From contig CAXKWD010000001.1 in NCBI GenBank assembly GCA_964059195.1, forward strand, positions 120,027,751 to 120,091,750: 64,000 bases of DNA, written 5' to 3'. The DNA comes from Ectobius pallidus (Eukaryota > Arthropoda > Insecta > Blattodea > Ectobiidae). The first letter of the stretch is position 1. Every line of letters begins with the position of its first letter. The notes under the pieces are model-generated. The model was not told the origin of the DNA. It saw only the letters and a list, made by a program, of their open reading frames with translations, and made no database searches. Made by a program: the position numbers and the translations under genes. Of this stretch, positions 36,401-64,000 are shown one piece after another.

Positions 36401-37432
36401 AAGTTTTTTCAACAACGAACAATGAATGGACAGATCAAAGAAATCAGAGTAGCTTACAATTAATTTATTTCGTCAGTTTTTATTATGATTGTAAGGAGTT
36501 TGCAAATTTAAAAAAAAACTCCGTGGCGTTACATTCCTGGAGGGACTTGGCCTACCACCCGACCGCTGCGTCATCTCCCGTAGGCAGATGGCCGGATTGG
36601 GGGGCATGTGGTCAGCATGCCGACACCCACGGCAGTTAATGGTGGTTTTCTTGACCGGAGCCGCTATTTCTCTATCAAGTAGCTCCTCAATTTTGAGTCA
36701 CGAGGCTGAGTGCATCCCTACCAGACCTCCCTAACTCAGAAAAATCCGAGGAGGTACCGGGAATCGAACCCGGGCCGACGGATCTGTAGTCAGCGACGCT
36801 AACCACAAGACCACGCCGGCGGACAGTTTGCAAATTAAAGCAAACTAAAAATAATAAAGTTGCTGCAGCATCTGTTATTAAATGTATTACTTAAGGCTAA
36901 TCTAATAATAAATAGACATTTTAATTGTAGGCTAATATTCCATTCAGGATAGCCTTACAACAAAATATGAATATTTCAAATTATATTACATAGCTTTATG
37001 TGCTATAATTTAAAATAATATTTTTATATTTTAAATATGAACCATCCGACCAATTAATTATTAATGTAGAATTTACATCCCATAAATTTTCCTAAAATTT
37101 ACTGTAAGCCATCTCCCTTCCCTACTCTTGTACAAAAGTTCGTCACCCTATCCGGAAAAAATGTGGTTGTTTATGACAGGACTCTTGCAACTACAGTTTG
37201 CTACAACTTGACCTGAACGACATCACTAGAATTAATCACACAAACCGTGGCAAGCGTACTTGCATTACGTCAAACGCTTTAAAGTGAAGCTTACCTTGAA
37301 ACGTAGTGGCCCCACTGGGGGTTTAGCGTAGGGAATCCCTTGGAAGCTGTAGTATATTACTCCAGACTTCGTGGTCGCTTCTCTCCCTCGAAGTTTCCCT
37401 TGTGCTACGCTTACAGTCACAATATCGGACAT
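16588..37432 (-). CDS. Carboxylesterase A (alpha-esterase type), exons 1-8, 3' end not in window
   Basis: The exons on the minus strand are 37432-37295, 35023-34886, 28255-28096, 28008-27823, 26021-25822, 25725-25554, 22152-21974 and 16738-16588. Intron phases are consistent and give about 441 codons. It starts [16 protein letters not shown] with no signal peptide, as in intracellular insect alpha-esterases. Visible signatures are [23 protein letters not shown], the oxyanion-hole HGGGF, the nucleophile elbow GGSSGG (a variant of the usual GESAGG that keeps GxSxG), and NSHEG with the acidic triad residue. The exon carrying the catalytic His and the terminal exon are absent; in the paralogue B they are present. 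They may lie left of the window beyond the palindrome, or be lost. Likely role is hydrolysis of carboxylic esters, including xenobiotics. Confidence 0.85.
16750..17195 (+). pseudogene. Possible RNase H-like retroelement remnant
   Basis: A 130-codon plus-strand frame contains [14 protein letters not shown], which resembles the conserved C-terminal box of LINE RNase H domains (SH.GI.GNE.AD..AK). The rest is not recognisable. It sits in the esterase A intron between exons 7 and 8. Confidence 0.3.
17200..18480. other. Intronic stretch without a recognised gene
   Basis: AT-rich DNA. A minus-strand frame at 17393-17202 encodes [20 protein letters not shown] and is ended by a stop; it has a protein-like composition, but I do not recognise it. 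Nothing else is supported. Confidence 0.3.
19588..20801. mobile_element. Non-autonomous DNA transposon inserted in the LINE, 7-bp target duplication
   Basis: The ends are CACTGCCTTCT and its complement AGAAGGCAGTG. Imperfect inverted repeats extend about 75 bp (CTTACAAGCCATG, GGTAGTCCTATC shared). GCTCAGT is duplicated at 19581-19587 and 20802-20808. Removing the element restores the LINE reading frame, which proves the boundaries. No intact transposase is visible inside; the TSD length fits hAT- or P-like enzymes. Confidence 0.85.
21134..21182. repeat. (ATT)n microsatellite
   Basis: An uninterrupted trinucleotide run that forms the 3' tail of the LINE. Confidence 0.9.
21418..21453. repeat. 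Poly-A followed by (TA)n
   Basis: An A run grading into TA dinucleotides, in the esterase A intron. It may be the tail of an unrecognised retroposon. Confidence 0.7.
21974..22152 (-). CDS. Esterase A exon 7
   Basis: 179 nt, the same length as exon 7 of esterase B. It encodes the helical FELLVQR...AQKVKEFYF segment ending EYVD at donor GAC|GTACGT. A GTAAGT four bases downstream would shift the frame, so the first donor is preferred by homology. Confidence 0.8.
22990..23640. repeat. Dispersed repeat, related to 59080-59560
   Basis: This segment includes the words TAGGGTAAAGAAAGTT and AGAATGTGAAGTAGG. It recurs in inverted, diverged form at about 59080-59560 in the esterase B intron. No coding frame is present. 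Confidence 0.5.
23770..23810. repeat. (AT)n microsatellite
   Basis: Short TA dinucleotide run in the intron. Confidence 0.7.
23991..25111. mobile_element. Non-autonomous DNA transposon with 28-bp inverted ends and 7-bp target duplication
   Basis: The left end (23991-24018) reads CACTGTATAGTATAACAGTA and continues GCGAAGCT. Its near-perfect complement lies at 25084-25111. GTTGAAT flanks both sides (23984-23990 and 25112-25118). The 1,121-bp interior has no long frame. The CACTG start and 7-bp duplication match the element at 19588-20801, so both may have been moved by the same kind of transposase. Confidence 0.75.
25554..25725 (-). CDS. Esterase A exon 6 with acidic triad residue
   Basis: 172 nt, identical in length to exon 6 of esterase B. 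It encodes FTPSLE, the [13 protein letters not shown] segment and INSHEGLL; the Glu of HEG is the expected charge-relay acid. The acceptor TAATAG|ACA is chosen because an in-frame stop lies just upstream. Confidence 0.85.
25822..26021 (-). CDS. Esterase A exon 5
   Basis: 200 nt encoding [18 protein letters not shown] and a helical segment ending VKAKE at donor GAA|GTATGA. The equivalent exon in esterase B is 6 nt longer. Confidence 0.85.
26311..26577 (+). pseudogene. hAT transposase C-terminal fragment
   Basis: After an A20 run, the frame encodes [20 protein letters not shown] and [11 protein letters not shown], matching the hAT dimerisation pattern ...L.LP.S....ER.FS.L. It is short and truncated at both ends, and sits in the intron between esterase A exons 4 and 5. 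Confidence 0.55.
26600..27822. other. Intronic stretch with repeat relics
   Basis: Holds repeated TACTGTACTGTA-like words, a 94-codon minus-strand frame at 27030-26746 that I do not recognise, and at 27405-27475 a fragment (GGTGCTACAGCCCAATTTGA) that looks like a dispersed repeat. At 27535-27600 lies a LINE-type 3' tail, CTTAATATACCCTGGGG then AAATAA, related to the tail at 58510-58575. Confidence 0.4.
27823..28008 (-). CDS. Esterase A exon 4 with nucleophile elbow
   Basis: 186 nt, the same length as exon 4 of esterase B. It encodes [20 protein letters not shown] and [11 protein letters not shown]. The residue before the nucleophilic Ser is Gly instead of the near-universal Glu, and the one after is Ser instead of Ala. 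Confidence 0.9.
28096..28255 (-). CDS. Esterase A exon 3
   Basis: 160 nt ending in phase 1. It encodes [16 protein letters not shown], containing the oxyanion hole, and [10 protein letters not shown] decayed Penelope-like fragment starts about 70 bp upstream in the intron. Confidence 0.9.
28325..29080 (+). pseudogene. Decayed Penelope-like element fragment
   Basis: The frame 28354-28728 encodes a diverged copy of the post-RT linker ([35 protein letters not shown]). It is followed in other frames by NDCDNVY and [11 protein letters not shown], remnants of a GIY-YIG domain. Stops and frameshifts show it is inactive. It is related to 1048-2144 but older. Confidence 0.75.
29310..29512 (-). repeat. 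tRNA-derived SINE, family 1 (diverged copy)
   Basis: Shares CCAGGATTGCTCCTGG, TTAGATGCTGAG, CCACCAGAAGAATTAG and TGCCTCAACCAACCAC with the copies at 35740-36020, 54205-54430, 62605-62790 and 63799-64000. The complementary strand carries the tRNA-like part. Confidence 0.65.
29721..29951. mobile_element. MITE, 231 bp, with about 27-bp inverted ends
   Basis: The left end ACCACATTCTGCAGAAAGGA is mirrored at the right as TCCTTTCTGCAGAATGTGGT. CAATTGA occurs on both sides (29714-29720 and 29953-29959). No coding potential. Confidence 0.75.
29969..30502. mobile_element. hAT-type MITE, 534 bp, with 8-bp target duplication
   Basis: The ends are CAGTGGCG and CGCCACTG. CTCATGAG is duplicated perfectly at 29961-29968 and 30503-30510. 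The CA-start and 8-bp duplication are diagnostic of hAT enzymes. A second element with the same termini is at 33914-34309. Confidence 0.85.
30511..31300. other. Intronic stretch; possible tRNA-derived SINE scrap
   Basis: At 30920-30975 there is GACCGCGGTGGCGCTGAAGT and GTCGCGCGTTCCAATCTGGC, resembling the A and B boxes of a tRNA-derived SINE. The rest is unrecognised. Confidence 0.35.
31320..31946 (-). repeat. Dispersed repeat with CAGAC-rich end, copy 1
   Basis: Ends in AAGTGCCAGAATG and CATTCTGGCACTT, an inverted terminal word. The minus-strand reading has homology to 48503-49893 and 62003-62546, including the unit ACTCCGGTAC..GTCAACCGATTTGGTCC and the AATCCGATAAAG motif. Homology between copies extends about 30 bp beyond the inverted word on one side, so the true end is uncertain. 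Confidence 0.7.
32080..32165 (+). repeat. tRNA-like SINE relic
   Basis: GTGATGTCATCGCGACTCGT and TTTAAATTCCGGAGCCGG resemble the promoter boxes of tRNA-derived arthropod SINEs. Too diverged to be a tRNA gene. Confidence 0.4.
32411..32753. mobile_element. Tigger/pogo-like MITE with TA target duplication
   Basis: The ends are CAGTCCCGCTATTCCGAAC and, at the right, GTTCGGAATAGCGGGACT followed by CAACTG, with TA at 32409-32410 and 32754-32755. Several internal copies of ATTCCGAA are present. Terminal sequence of this type is characteristic of pogo-family elements. No transposase. Confidence 0.8.
33436..33540. repeat. Short element with 11-bp inverted ends and a tRNA-like A box
   Basis: ATTCTGTTGAG at 33436-33446 is the complement of CTCAACAGAAT at 33530-33540. 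Between them is GATAGCCGAGTGGTTTCATC, like the A box of Ser/Leu tRNAs, without a convincing B box. Probably a SINE-derived inverted-repeat element. Confidence 0.5.
33571..33870. repeat. 150-bp direct tandem duplication
   Basis: 33571-33720 and 33721-33870 are copies of exactly 150 bp that differ at only a few positions (for example TTAACATTTTG versus TTAGCATTTCG). No coding frame is involved. Confidence 0.9.
33914..34309. mobile_element. hAT-type MITE, 396 bp, with 8-bp target duplication
   Basis: The termini CAGTGGCGCCAACTT and AAGTTGGCGCCACTG are perfect complements. ATCATATC is duplicated at 33906-33913 and 34310-34317. Subterminal TTGGGTGGGCT occurs near both ends in direct orientation. 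No transposase. Confidence 0.9.
34886..35023 (-). CDS. Esterase A exon 2
   Basis: 46 codons between acceptor TTTTCTAG and donor GAG|GTAATG. It encodes [14 protein letters not shown] through [13 protein letters not shown], the conserved first disulfide region of type-B esterases. Confidence 0.85.
35740..36020 (-). repeat. tRNA-derived SINE, family 1
   Basis: The minus strand has a tRNA-like head: TTGAGGCACTGCGCTACGAA and the B box GGGTTCGATCCCCG. A tail follows that includes CAGGAGCAATCCTGG. It is the best-preserved copy of this family in the window. Confidence 0.75.
36300..36520. other. Intronic stretch without recognised features
   Basis: AT-rich DNA between two SINEs in esterase A intron 1. 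Nothing supported. Confidence 0.3.
36520..36830 (-). repeat. tRNA-derived SINE, family 2
   Basis: On the minus strand the head reads GGCGTGGTCTTGTGGTTAGC (A box) and CCCGGGTTCGATTCCCGG (B box), then a body with GAGGAGCTACTTGATAGAG and GTCGGCATGCTGACCAC. The tRNA part resembles the Glu/Asp group. Diverged pieces occur at 29590-30530 and 46100-46262. Confidence 0.8.
37295..37432 (-). CDS. Esterase A exon 1
   Basis: ATG at 37432-37430, then 46 codons ending PVGPLRFK at a donor AAG|GTAAGC, phase 0. This is the classic start of the alpha/beta-hydrolase esterase fold, and nothing upstream resembles a secretion signal. Confidence 0.85.
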
Positions 37433-37963
37433 TATTACAATATTAAATTAATTTCAAATCGCATATTATTGTAATAGAAGTCCTTACATTATAAATGATA
37501 TAATAATATTGTATTGTCTGTTAAACTACCGCATAAGAACTGAGGACAGTTATCGCTTTTCAAAAACTGCATCGTAATGCTTGCGAAGGGAAAACCTATC
37601 ATGCTACGTAGTAGTTATCTCCGTTTAGGTTTATCTCGAAGAAGCGAGAAAATCTGTCGCGTCACGCTGACTGGCCACATCACCTGCAGGCTATACTCAG
37701 ATAGCACGATTCTTCTTCTTCAAGCGGCAATCATGACCACGCAGCTTCCTCCCCACTTCATATGTCTACTCCTCTTTCTTGTAACTCAATCTGCATTGTG
37801 TCACTTCATACCGCTGAAGATATGTTAAGATAAACATCTCACACTATCAGCAACGTTACTCAATGTTTATTATTTTGATCTGTTTACAATAATTTTATGG
37901 AAATACTTCAAATCAGGATAGGAGCAGTTACAGTTGCTCGTAATTCTGTTTTTCTTCTTATGA

Positions 37964-37965
<2 letters not shown>
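37433..37965. other. Upstream region of esterase A
   Basis: No clear TATA box could be placed. An 83-codon plus-strand frame at 37577-37828 has a hydrophobic C-terminal half, but it has no neighbours or motifs to support it and is probably chance. Confidence 0.35.
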
Positions 37966-38009
<44 letters not shown>

Positions 38010-38095
38010 GTTGTTGTTGTTATCATCATCATCATCATCATCATCAATATCATCATCATAATTATTATTAAGTTTTTATTATTATTAAGTTGTTA

Positions 38096-38167
<72 letters not shown>
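37966..38167. repeat. (ATT)n / (ATC)n microsatellite
   Basis: Long ATT runs interrupted by GTT and ATC triplets. Confidence 0.9.
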
Positions 38168-38533
38168 GTTCTGTGAACTGTAAACCTCTCGTCGGCTCTT
38201 CATCTTGAAACGGAATCTGAAAATAAAAATCCGTACCGTACACAGCTCATGCCAATTTGAAAGAAAATCGAACAACGCGGTTGATCGTGATCGCTTAACA
38301 AATATATTTACAAACACACGAAATGTCTGTCTTATATGTACGCTACGTAAAAAAAATATACTGGATCTCGAACTGAATGTAGTCTTCAAACTTTTATAGC
38401 ATGGACCGTTTGACTAACTTAGAATCGTTAAAATAAGCTGAACAACCCGTTTGGTCATAAGTGTAACACACAAATTTACTAACAGACGAAATGCCGAATG
38501 AGCGAACTAAGACAGGACCTCGCCTTGTTCAGC

Positions 38534-38536
<3 letters not shown>

Positions 38537-38593
<57 letters not shown>

Positions 38594-38712
38594 TGATGAT
38601 GATGTTTTGATAATGATAATAATAACGAAGATGGTGATGATAATAATAATAATAATATAAATAATAATAACAATTATTATTATAATGATAATAATAATAA
38701 TAATAATAATAT

Positions 38713-38757
<45 letters not shown>
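38537..38757. repeat. (AAT)n compound microsatellite
   Basis: AAT/ATA, ATG and ATT runs over about 220 bp. Low-complexity frames such as poly-Ile arise here and are not genes. Confidence 0.9.
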
Positions 38758-38759
<2 letters not shown>

Positions 38760-39190
38760 ATGGGAGATTTTCTCGACATTTCATGCTCAATGACATTCTC
38801 CAAAGAGCGCTTACTTCAGCTGGAATTCCTTCAATTCTGGAGCCTGCCGGCATAAGTTGCAGCGATGGGAAACGTTCAGATGGCCTGACATTAATTCCAT
38901 GGTCTCGTGGTAGATCTCTTCTGTGGGATGTCACTTGTGTGGACTTCATCCCATTTACCTAGCACATCAAAATTAACAGGTTCAGCAACATTGTCTGCAG
39001 TGAACTTCAAAAGAAATAAGTACCATGACCTACTACATAGGTATGAGTTTATTGCTTTCGCAGTTGAGACCATGGGACCTTGGTGCACTGAGGCTAAGTC
39101 ATTCAACTCAGATATAGGAAAGAAACAGTGGCTCAAAACGGAGATTCTCAATCAACGACTTTCCTGAGACAGAGAATCAGTATTGCTATT
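38757..39190 (-). pseudogene. Unrecognised coding-like remnant
   Basis: Minus-strand frames at 39151-38891 and 38949-38755 have protein-like composition (SELNDLASVHQGPMVSTAKA, ELSNWYLF-like stretches) and overlap in different frames, as expected of a frameshifted mobile-element ORF. I do not recognise the family. Confidence 0.3.
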
Positions 39191-39308
39191 CAAAGGGGAA
39201 ATGCCGCTTGCATTATGGGTACTTTCCCTAAAAATCTTGCTCTTAAAGAAATCTTTTACTTTGTTTAATGTCTTAAGATGTATATGGATGGCTGTACTTG
39301 ACGTGTTT

Positions 39309-39377
39309 TACTTCTACTACTACTACTACTACTGCTGCTGCTGCTGGTGGTGGGTGCTGCTGGTGCTGCTGCTGCTA
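39309..39377. repeat. (CTA)n / (CTG)n microsatellite
   Basis: CTA triplets pass into CTG and GTG triplets. Confidence 0.9.
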
Positions 39378-39691
39378 GCTTAAAAGACCTTGCATTGATA
39401 AGATTTGGATATTTTACTTAGGGCCTATACATAGCATTAATCATATAACATTCTTTCTTGGGGCAATGGAGTTTGTTTCTGCACCGTCATTTGTCACAAG
39501 TATAGCAATCACAAACATTATGTTTTGTGATATTATAGGGCGTTAAATAAGGGCCCAATAATTTTTGTTTTTTTCTAAATGAAATGTCGACAGTGCTTTT
39601 CCTCGTGTTTTAAAGGCTAATTTCATCGAGATCTGAAGAAAAATGTAGATTTCTATGAAAGTCAAACAGACACACAACTCTTCTATTATAT

Positions 39692-40540
39692 AGATTACTA
39701 GCATGTGCCCGCGGCTTCGCCCGCGATAATTATTTCAAAAATTAAAAATTAAGAGCATAATAGTAAAATCATAATATTTATTAACTCCTAAATCACGTGG
39801 ACTACATACCACGATTAGATAGCATCGTCTGGTAAAAGCGACCTCAGATTCGAGTTTCTTGGCCCAGAAAACCTCTGTATAGTGAGATTCGTCCAAATAA
39901 AACAACGTTTGACCATATTTAGGGCTTACAACATTCAAGCGATCGCGAAAGTTTTATTTTCAAGGTGTGACAAAAATAGACAAAGCCAACTGTAATTGAT
40001 TTGACATTGAAATGTATAACTGAAAACTTATGTTTTGAAAACGCAAAAAATGCACGTTTTTTGCCCGTTTTTCACTCATAACTCACGAACGAAAACTAAA
40101 ATTAAAATTCCGGCTTCGCGGTGCATTTTCCGACCCTTCAGCCCACCTATGTTTAAAATTTCAGATCTCTGCGTTCAGTAGATTTCCCTGGACATCGAGG
40201 ACAGTTCCTTTTATTAATATAGATAATATGAATTATAATGATACCTTCTCTAATTTGTCAAACATCCATTTAATTTAATCCAAACCCACCTATACCATTG
40301 GCAACAATATGTTCTGCGAATTTGTTTCGATAATTCTATGCAAAAAAGGATTAAGTATTTTCAAAAACATTTAATTTTTGGCATTTAGAATCAGAATTTT
40401 TCAAAATCCCTTCTTAGTGAGCACCTACATTATGAAACGAAGGTACTGTCAAAATTCCAAGTCTCTACCTGTTATAGTTTAGGCTCTACGTTGATTCCTG
40501 TCAGTCAGGACAAAGCCTTTTATATAAATAAGAGAAGAGA
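39692..40540. repeat. Solo copy of the GCGGCTTCGC dispersed repeat
   Basis: Homologous to the segment embedded in both palindrome arms, over its whole length from ACTAGCATGTGCCCGCGG to AAAGCCTTTTATATA. It has additional short segments (for example TTGCCCGTTTTTCACTCATA), so it is an older or longer version. It lies between the two esterase genes. Confidence 0.8.
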
Positions 40541-40756
40541 TGATTATGATTATTATTAAGAATATCATAATCACCATTAATATTACTGTTTAATGTTATT
40601 TTTATTGATACTATTTTTATAATAATTATAATAATATTATTATTAGAAGAAGAAGAAAATCATTTATTATAAACATAAATGAAGCTTCTTGCCTCTTTGC
40701 AAGTTACCATAGGACACAGCTTATCAATTCCATCTAACAAGACATAACATTACTTG

Positions 40757-41125
40757 GCATAAATATGGTGATTCAAGATGCATACTGAATCAATAATGAT
40801 GCTTTCAGTTAGATGTTTGGTTTCTTCTTTGGTGCACCAAACTTTGTAATTACCGGTATATCTAGTTGATTTTGTAGCCTAAATTAAATGTATTTTAGTG
40901 TTATAGTCGCGATATGACTTTTTAGTTAAAGCAATGTTAATATGAATATATAAAAAAATAATTAAATACATGGCATAGGGCCTACATAAATACAAACAAT
41001 TTATCCTTACTCTTTTAAACAGAAGTTCACAATTACTTTTTGGCATAAATATGGTGATTGAAGATGGATACTGAATCAACAATGACACTTTCAGTTAGAA
41101 TTTTGGTTTCTTCTTTGGTGATCCC
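40757..41125. repeat. Direct repeat pair of about 84 bp
   Basis: GCATAAATATGGTGATT...TTGGTTTCTTCTTTGGTG at 40757-40840 recurs at 41042-41125 with a few substitutions. This points to a partial tandem duplication of the retroelement 3' end. Confidence 0.75.
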
Positions 41126-41463
41126 AAGTTTTTGCAGTTGTTGTGCAACCGAGCGATAGATTGTACCTCTGGAACCAAATAGAAGACCATGTACTGAAAA
41201 ATGACAGCCACCAAATCTTGTGTGGTATTTTTCCTTAAGGAATGGTATGCAGCTCTCGTAGATGCTTTTTTCTCTATGTCAACATTTGCGACTTTATCAT
41301 CGTTGTTAGATTCATAGCGAATGGTTGGCTCGAGGATATAAGCTGTTTTAGCTCCTTTCTTGAATGCTATGATGTCAATGAAGCGATTAGATCCTAATCC
41401 ATCTACAGCATGCAATTCCTGAAAGCATTCATATCCTTTATTGATCAGGAGACTTGACAATGA
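41092..41463 (-). pseudogene. LINE-type C-terminal domain fragment
   Basis: The minus-strand frame encodes NRFIDIIAFKKGAKTAYILE and PTIRYESNNDDK. I recall this pattern ((V/I)DI(I/L)AF...YI(I/L).PTIR(F/Y)E) from the C-termini of insect non-LTR retrotransposon proteins. The spacing of acidic and Lys residues hints at a nuclease-like fold, which is inference. Truncated on both sides. Confidence 0.5.
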
Positions 41464-41570
41464 GTGTTTTACTCAATGATGTCTCTGATCAACAAGCAGA
41501 CAAGTTAATTTGGAACTAACAAATACAAAGCCTGGGCAACCCTGGGCCTTTTAAGCTAGTATATATATAC

Positions 41571-42890
41571 GAGGATAAGTCAATAAGTATCTGAACTCTA
41601 TTTTTTAAATTTATTGTAACAACAATAAAAAACTTTCAATTACCTCATTTTTCAACGTAGTCCCCTTTCTTCTCAATGCACTTGATCCATCATTGCACAA
41701 GATTCCTGATGCCCTCAGAAGAATGTTTTTCGGCTGAGTAGCAAGCCTCTTATGCACCTCTTCCTTCAGTTCTTGGTCTGTGGTGAATTAACGGCCCTTT
41801 GAGGCATCTTTTAGTGGGCCAAAAAGATGGAAATCTGATGGAGGGAGATCGGAACTGTATGCAGGATGCTCTAACACCTCAAAACCCGGTTTTTCAATAG
41901 TTTGAGCAGTAGGGGCAGCATTACGTGGGTGTGCTTTGTCATAAAACAAAACAACTCCTTTCAACAATACACCTCGACGTTTGGTTCAAATTGCAGGCTT
42001 CAGCTCGTTGCTCATCATCTCACTGAATTGTGCATTGTTTATTGTTGAGCCCTTCTCCAAGTAATGATGCAGTATTGACCCTTGTGAGTCCCAGAAAAGT
42101 GTGAGCATCACTTTTACTGCGGAGGGTTGACCTCTTGAATTTCTTTTGTGACTGGAGATGCAGGGTGTTTCCATTCCGTGCTTTGGCATTTGCTTTCAGG
42201 CTCAAAGTAATGGATCCACGTTTCATCTCACAGTGATTATTTGTTTCAAAAAAGCTTCACCTTCGTTAAGCATGGCGGTCTAGTAAGCGTTGACAGATGG
42301 ACACAGGATTGTGCTTGTGCTGTTTAGTGAGCTGTTTTGGAACCTACCTTGCACAGACTTTATGAAAGCCAAGCCTGTTAGGCTTAGGAATAATGCCAAA
42401 TGCAGAACCATGGCTAATTTGCATTTGTTTGCCACTTTATCGACAGTCTCTCTTGGTTTGTCTGAATCATGATATGCACTTGCTCAATGTTGGCGTCACT
42501 TGTGGATGTGGATGGGTGCCCTGTTCTTTCCTTGTCCTTCACACTTGTCCTACCATTTCTGAACTTTTCAATCCATTCATACACACTTCGTAGTGGTAAA
42601 ACATTGCCCCCATATTGTGCAGAAAATCTTTGATGGAATTCGGCTCCTGGTACACCTTCAGATGACAAAAAATGGATCACTGCAAGCTGTTCTTCTTTGG
42701 TCCAAATGCTGAGCAGTGCACTCATGTTTAATGTGCAACAGCGCAACACTCATTAGAGTCATAATGGTCAAACATTCCACAAGCAGAGATAGATAAATGA
42801 ACAACATATAGTCATGGGTGAGCACAAAGTGGTACAGACACCTTACAAAAGATTAAACAAAAAGTGTGGATACTTACTGACTTACCCTCG
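41571..42890 (-). mobile_element. mariner-type transposon with broken transposase
   Basis: Ends CGAGGATAAGTCAATAAGTA and, at the right, TACTTACTGACTTACCCTCG form imperfect inverted repeats of about 28 bp. On the minus strand the transposase is recognisable in pieces: an N-terminal HTH region (VYEWIEKFRNGRTSVKDKER), the middle (GNTLHLQSQKKFKRSTLRSK; MLTLFWDSQGSILHHYLEKG) and the C-terminal YSSDLPPSDFHLFGPLK block of the DD34D group. Frameshifts and stops separate the parts, so it is inactive. Confidence 0.85.
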
Positions 42891-43052
42891 TCTTAACAGA
42901 ATTTCATGAACACATGACACCGTAAACAGATATTAATTTAACAAAATAATTTTGAAACTGTAAAATTTTAATTTTGAGAGCTAAGGGGTTTTTTAAATAA
43001 GTAATTGAATTTCAGTTCACATTACTCCCCATCAGCTTACTATTATATTTGA

Positions 43053-43300
43053 TAGAATGAATGAATGAATGAATGAGCCCGTTGTGTCCCTGAAGGGCTA
43101 GAGCCTCCTACAAGAGGGAAAGCTCATACTAATAACTCATGTGGTGAGCTATTCCACGTGAGAGAGGCGGTACTTTAAGTCAAGTCACTGTGGGTATAGT
43201 CATTTTCACAGTTCATTGTTCTTCTTTAGTCATTGTCCCAGTTCACTCCATGCACTTCTGTTTCGGGCGACTCTGGACCAATGATAGAAGTAAATATTAA
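43053..43300. repeat. (GAAT)n and adjacent dispersed repeat
   Basis: A short tetranucleotide run GAATGAATGAATGAATGA is followed by GCCCGTTGTGTCCCTGAAGG and CTATTCCACGTGAGAGAGGC. The sequence looks like a retroposed repeat; its family was not identified. Confidence 0.4.
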
Positions 43301-43526
43301 ATATAATAAAACTTTAATACTGATGTACAAAGATTACAGAAATTGTAAAATGCATGAAAATGAAAACAAAAATGCACTTTAATTTCAACGACATGGATAT
43401 AATAATAGTTATTCTGGTGTTTCATGCTAAACATTTTTTTTCAGTTCATTGACACTGCACTCTTACTTAATTTTTACTTGTTTTATATTAGAAGTCCTTT
43501 TGATCCTTCCTCTTATTGTATACTTT

Positions 43527-63036
<19,510 letters not shown>

Positions 63037-63269
63037 TTATTTGATATATTGGAATAAAAAGTTAATATTCTCCATGTGATGTAGTACAATTATATAGATT
63101 AGCTTTAATGTTAAGAGTTCATAACACAAAATGAGGTACCGGTAGCCTATTCTTTGTAATGAAGTTGAAGTTGTTCAATAGTGTGATTGCATATTACAAA
63201 ATATTTGCACCGTTCATCCCTTTAAAGTTGTAGGCTAATGTTATGTAATACAATTTACTGGTTAATGTG

Positions 63270-63306
63270 CCATAAAAAATATATATATATATATATATTT
63301 TTTTTT
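63270..63306. repeat. (AT)n followed by a T run
   Basis: Low-complexity tract in the intron upstream of esterase B exon 4. Confidence 0.8.
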
Positions 63307-63798
63307 AATTCAGTAGTTGATAAATTTGTAACAAATGCTACAATAAGTAGCACAATGCTACAATAAGATTAATCAAATTTTACCATTTCATACTAATCAA
63401 CTTTTACCATTTCAATCTTGCCTCCCTTTACTTCCTTAATAGATTGAGTTAGATTTAATTATCCAGCAGGCTGAATAAGCAAACTAAGGAACAGATAGTC
63501 ATTGCCAGGGCTTGGAAGTTGACGAAATGTCATTATTTTTTCTGAGACATCACAGACAATGCAGGATGTAGAATAAATTTGTCTCTCATCAAAACAAACA
63601 AAAATAGCCTATTTTTATTTTTGGCATTTTATTCTCTACTGGTAATTTCTTAGGAAATTTTCATTCTTTCATTGCATTTTTCCCTATTGTGTCTTCAGAA
63701 TGAACTTCTCCATCATTACAGACAAAGCGATCTCATAATTCCTAGTTATGAGGCTATGAGCCATTCATTAATAAAAGTAGTAAATCAAATAGAAGTAA

Positions 63799-64000
63799 AG
63801 TGTTTCCTATTACAGGCCATGGAAGCCCAGAGGGTTCCAGGAGGTTGAGGCTCTCAGATTTTTTTTAGACAATTGGTACATGAAGGTGGTAAAGTTGTCA
63901 GCCTTATGCACCGGCCATCTTTACCCCCAGGATTGCTCCTGGTACTCATTTCTGTTAGAGGCTGAGTCGACCCTAGGGTCATAAGGCCACCAGAAGGATT
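63799..64000 (-). repeat. tRNA-derived SINE, family 1, cut by the window edge
   Basis: CAGGATTGCTCCTGGTACTC, TTAGAGGCTGAGTCGACCCT and GGCCACCAGAAGGATT are well preserved. The tRNA-like head should lie just beyond base 64000. Confidence 0.75.

Noticed and set aside
37577..37828. Small secreted protein gene upstream of esterase A
   Set aside because: One hydrophobic stretch alone, with no promoter, homologue pattern or splice support.
38507..38803. Open frame rich in Ile on the minus strand
   Set aside because: It is a translation of an AAT/ATT microsatellite, not a protein gene.

Overview
The window looks like repeat-rich DNA from a large insect genome. Evidence: AT-rich DNA, small GT-AG introns, intracellular alpha-esterase-type carboxylesterase genes, and abundant hAT, Tc1/mariner, pogo, LINE, Penelope-like and tRNA-derived SINE relics. 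A hemimetabolous insect such as a cockroach is plausible, but the species is an inference. Nothing bacterial is seen.

Layout. Bases 1-2251 hold a hAT transposase remnant and a 5'-truncated Penelope-like element (RT plus GIY-YIG) with an inverted partial copy of itself. Bases 2252-16301 form a huge, almost perfect palindrome: two 6,999-bp arms around a 52-bp spacer (9251-9302). Every left-arm position x pairs with position 18553 minus x. Each arm carries one intact three-exon gene of about 1,357 codons, which joins C2H2 zinc fingers, a low-complexity linker and a type-B DNA polymerase resembling the protein-primed, organellar and viral group. Each gene has a TATA box plus initiator, and each arm has several private tandem repeats. 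The two genes converge on the centre. This is the candidate novel system: an invertron-like, polymerase-only element present as a head-to-head inverted dimer. A collapsed or folded-back assembly is the main alternative.

Bases 16588-63017 contain two tandem carboxylesterase genes on the minus strand with matching exon structure. Esterase A (exons 1-8, 37432 down to 16588) lacks its last two exons here; they lie to the left of the window or are lost, so the palindrome sits inside or just beyond its 3' part. Esterase B (exons 4-10, 63017 down to 43527) has its stop codon, and its first three exons lie to the right of the window.

The introns are packed with mobile DNA. Several insertions have clear target-site duplications: a 1.2-kb element splitting a LINE, a 1.1-kb element at 23991, two hAT-type MITEs, a Tigger-like MITE, a pogo element and a 2.4-kb mariner-like deletion derivative. 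Other contents are SINEs of at least two tRNA-derived families, a mariner transposase, LINE RNase H and RT fragments, an arthropod repeat protein of unknown function and long trinucleotide microsatellites.
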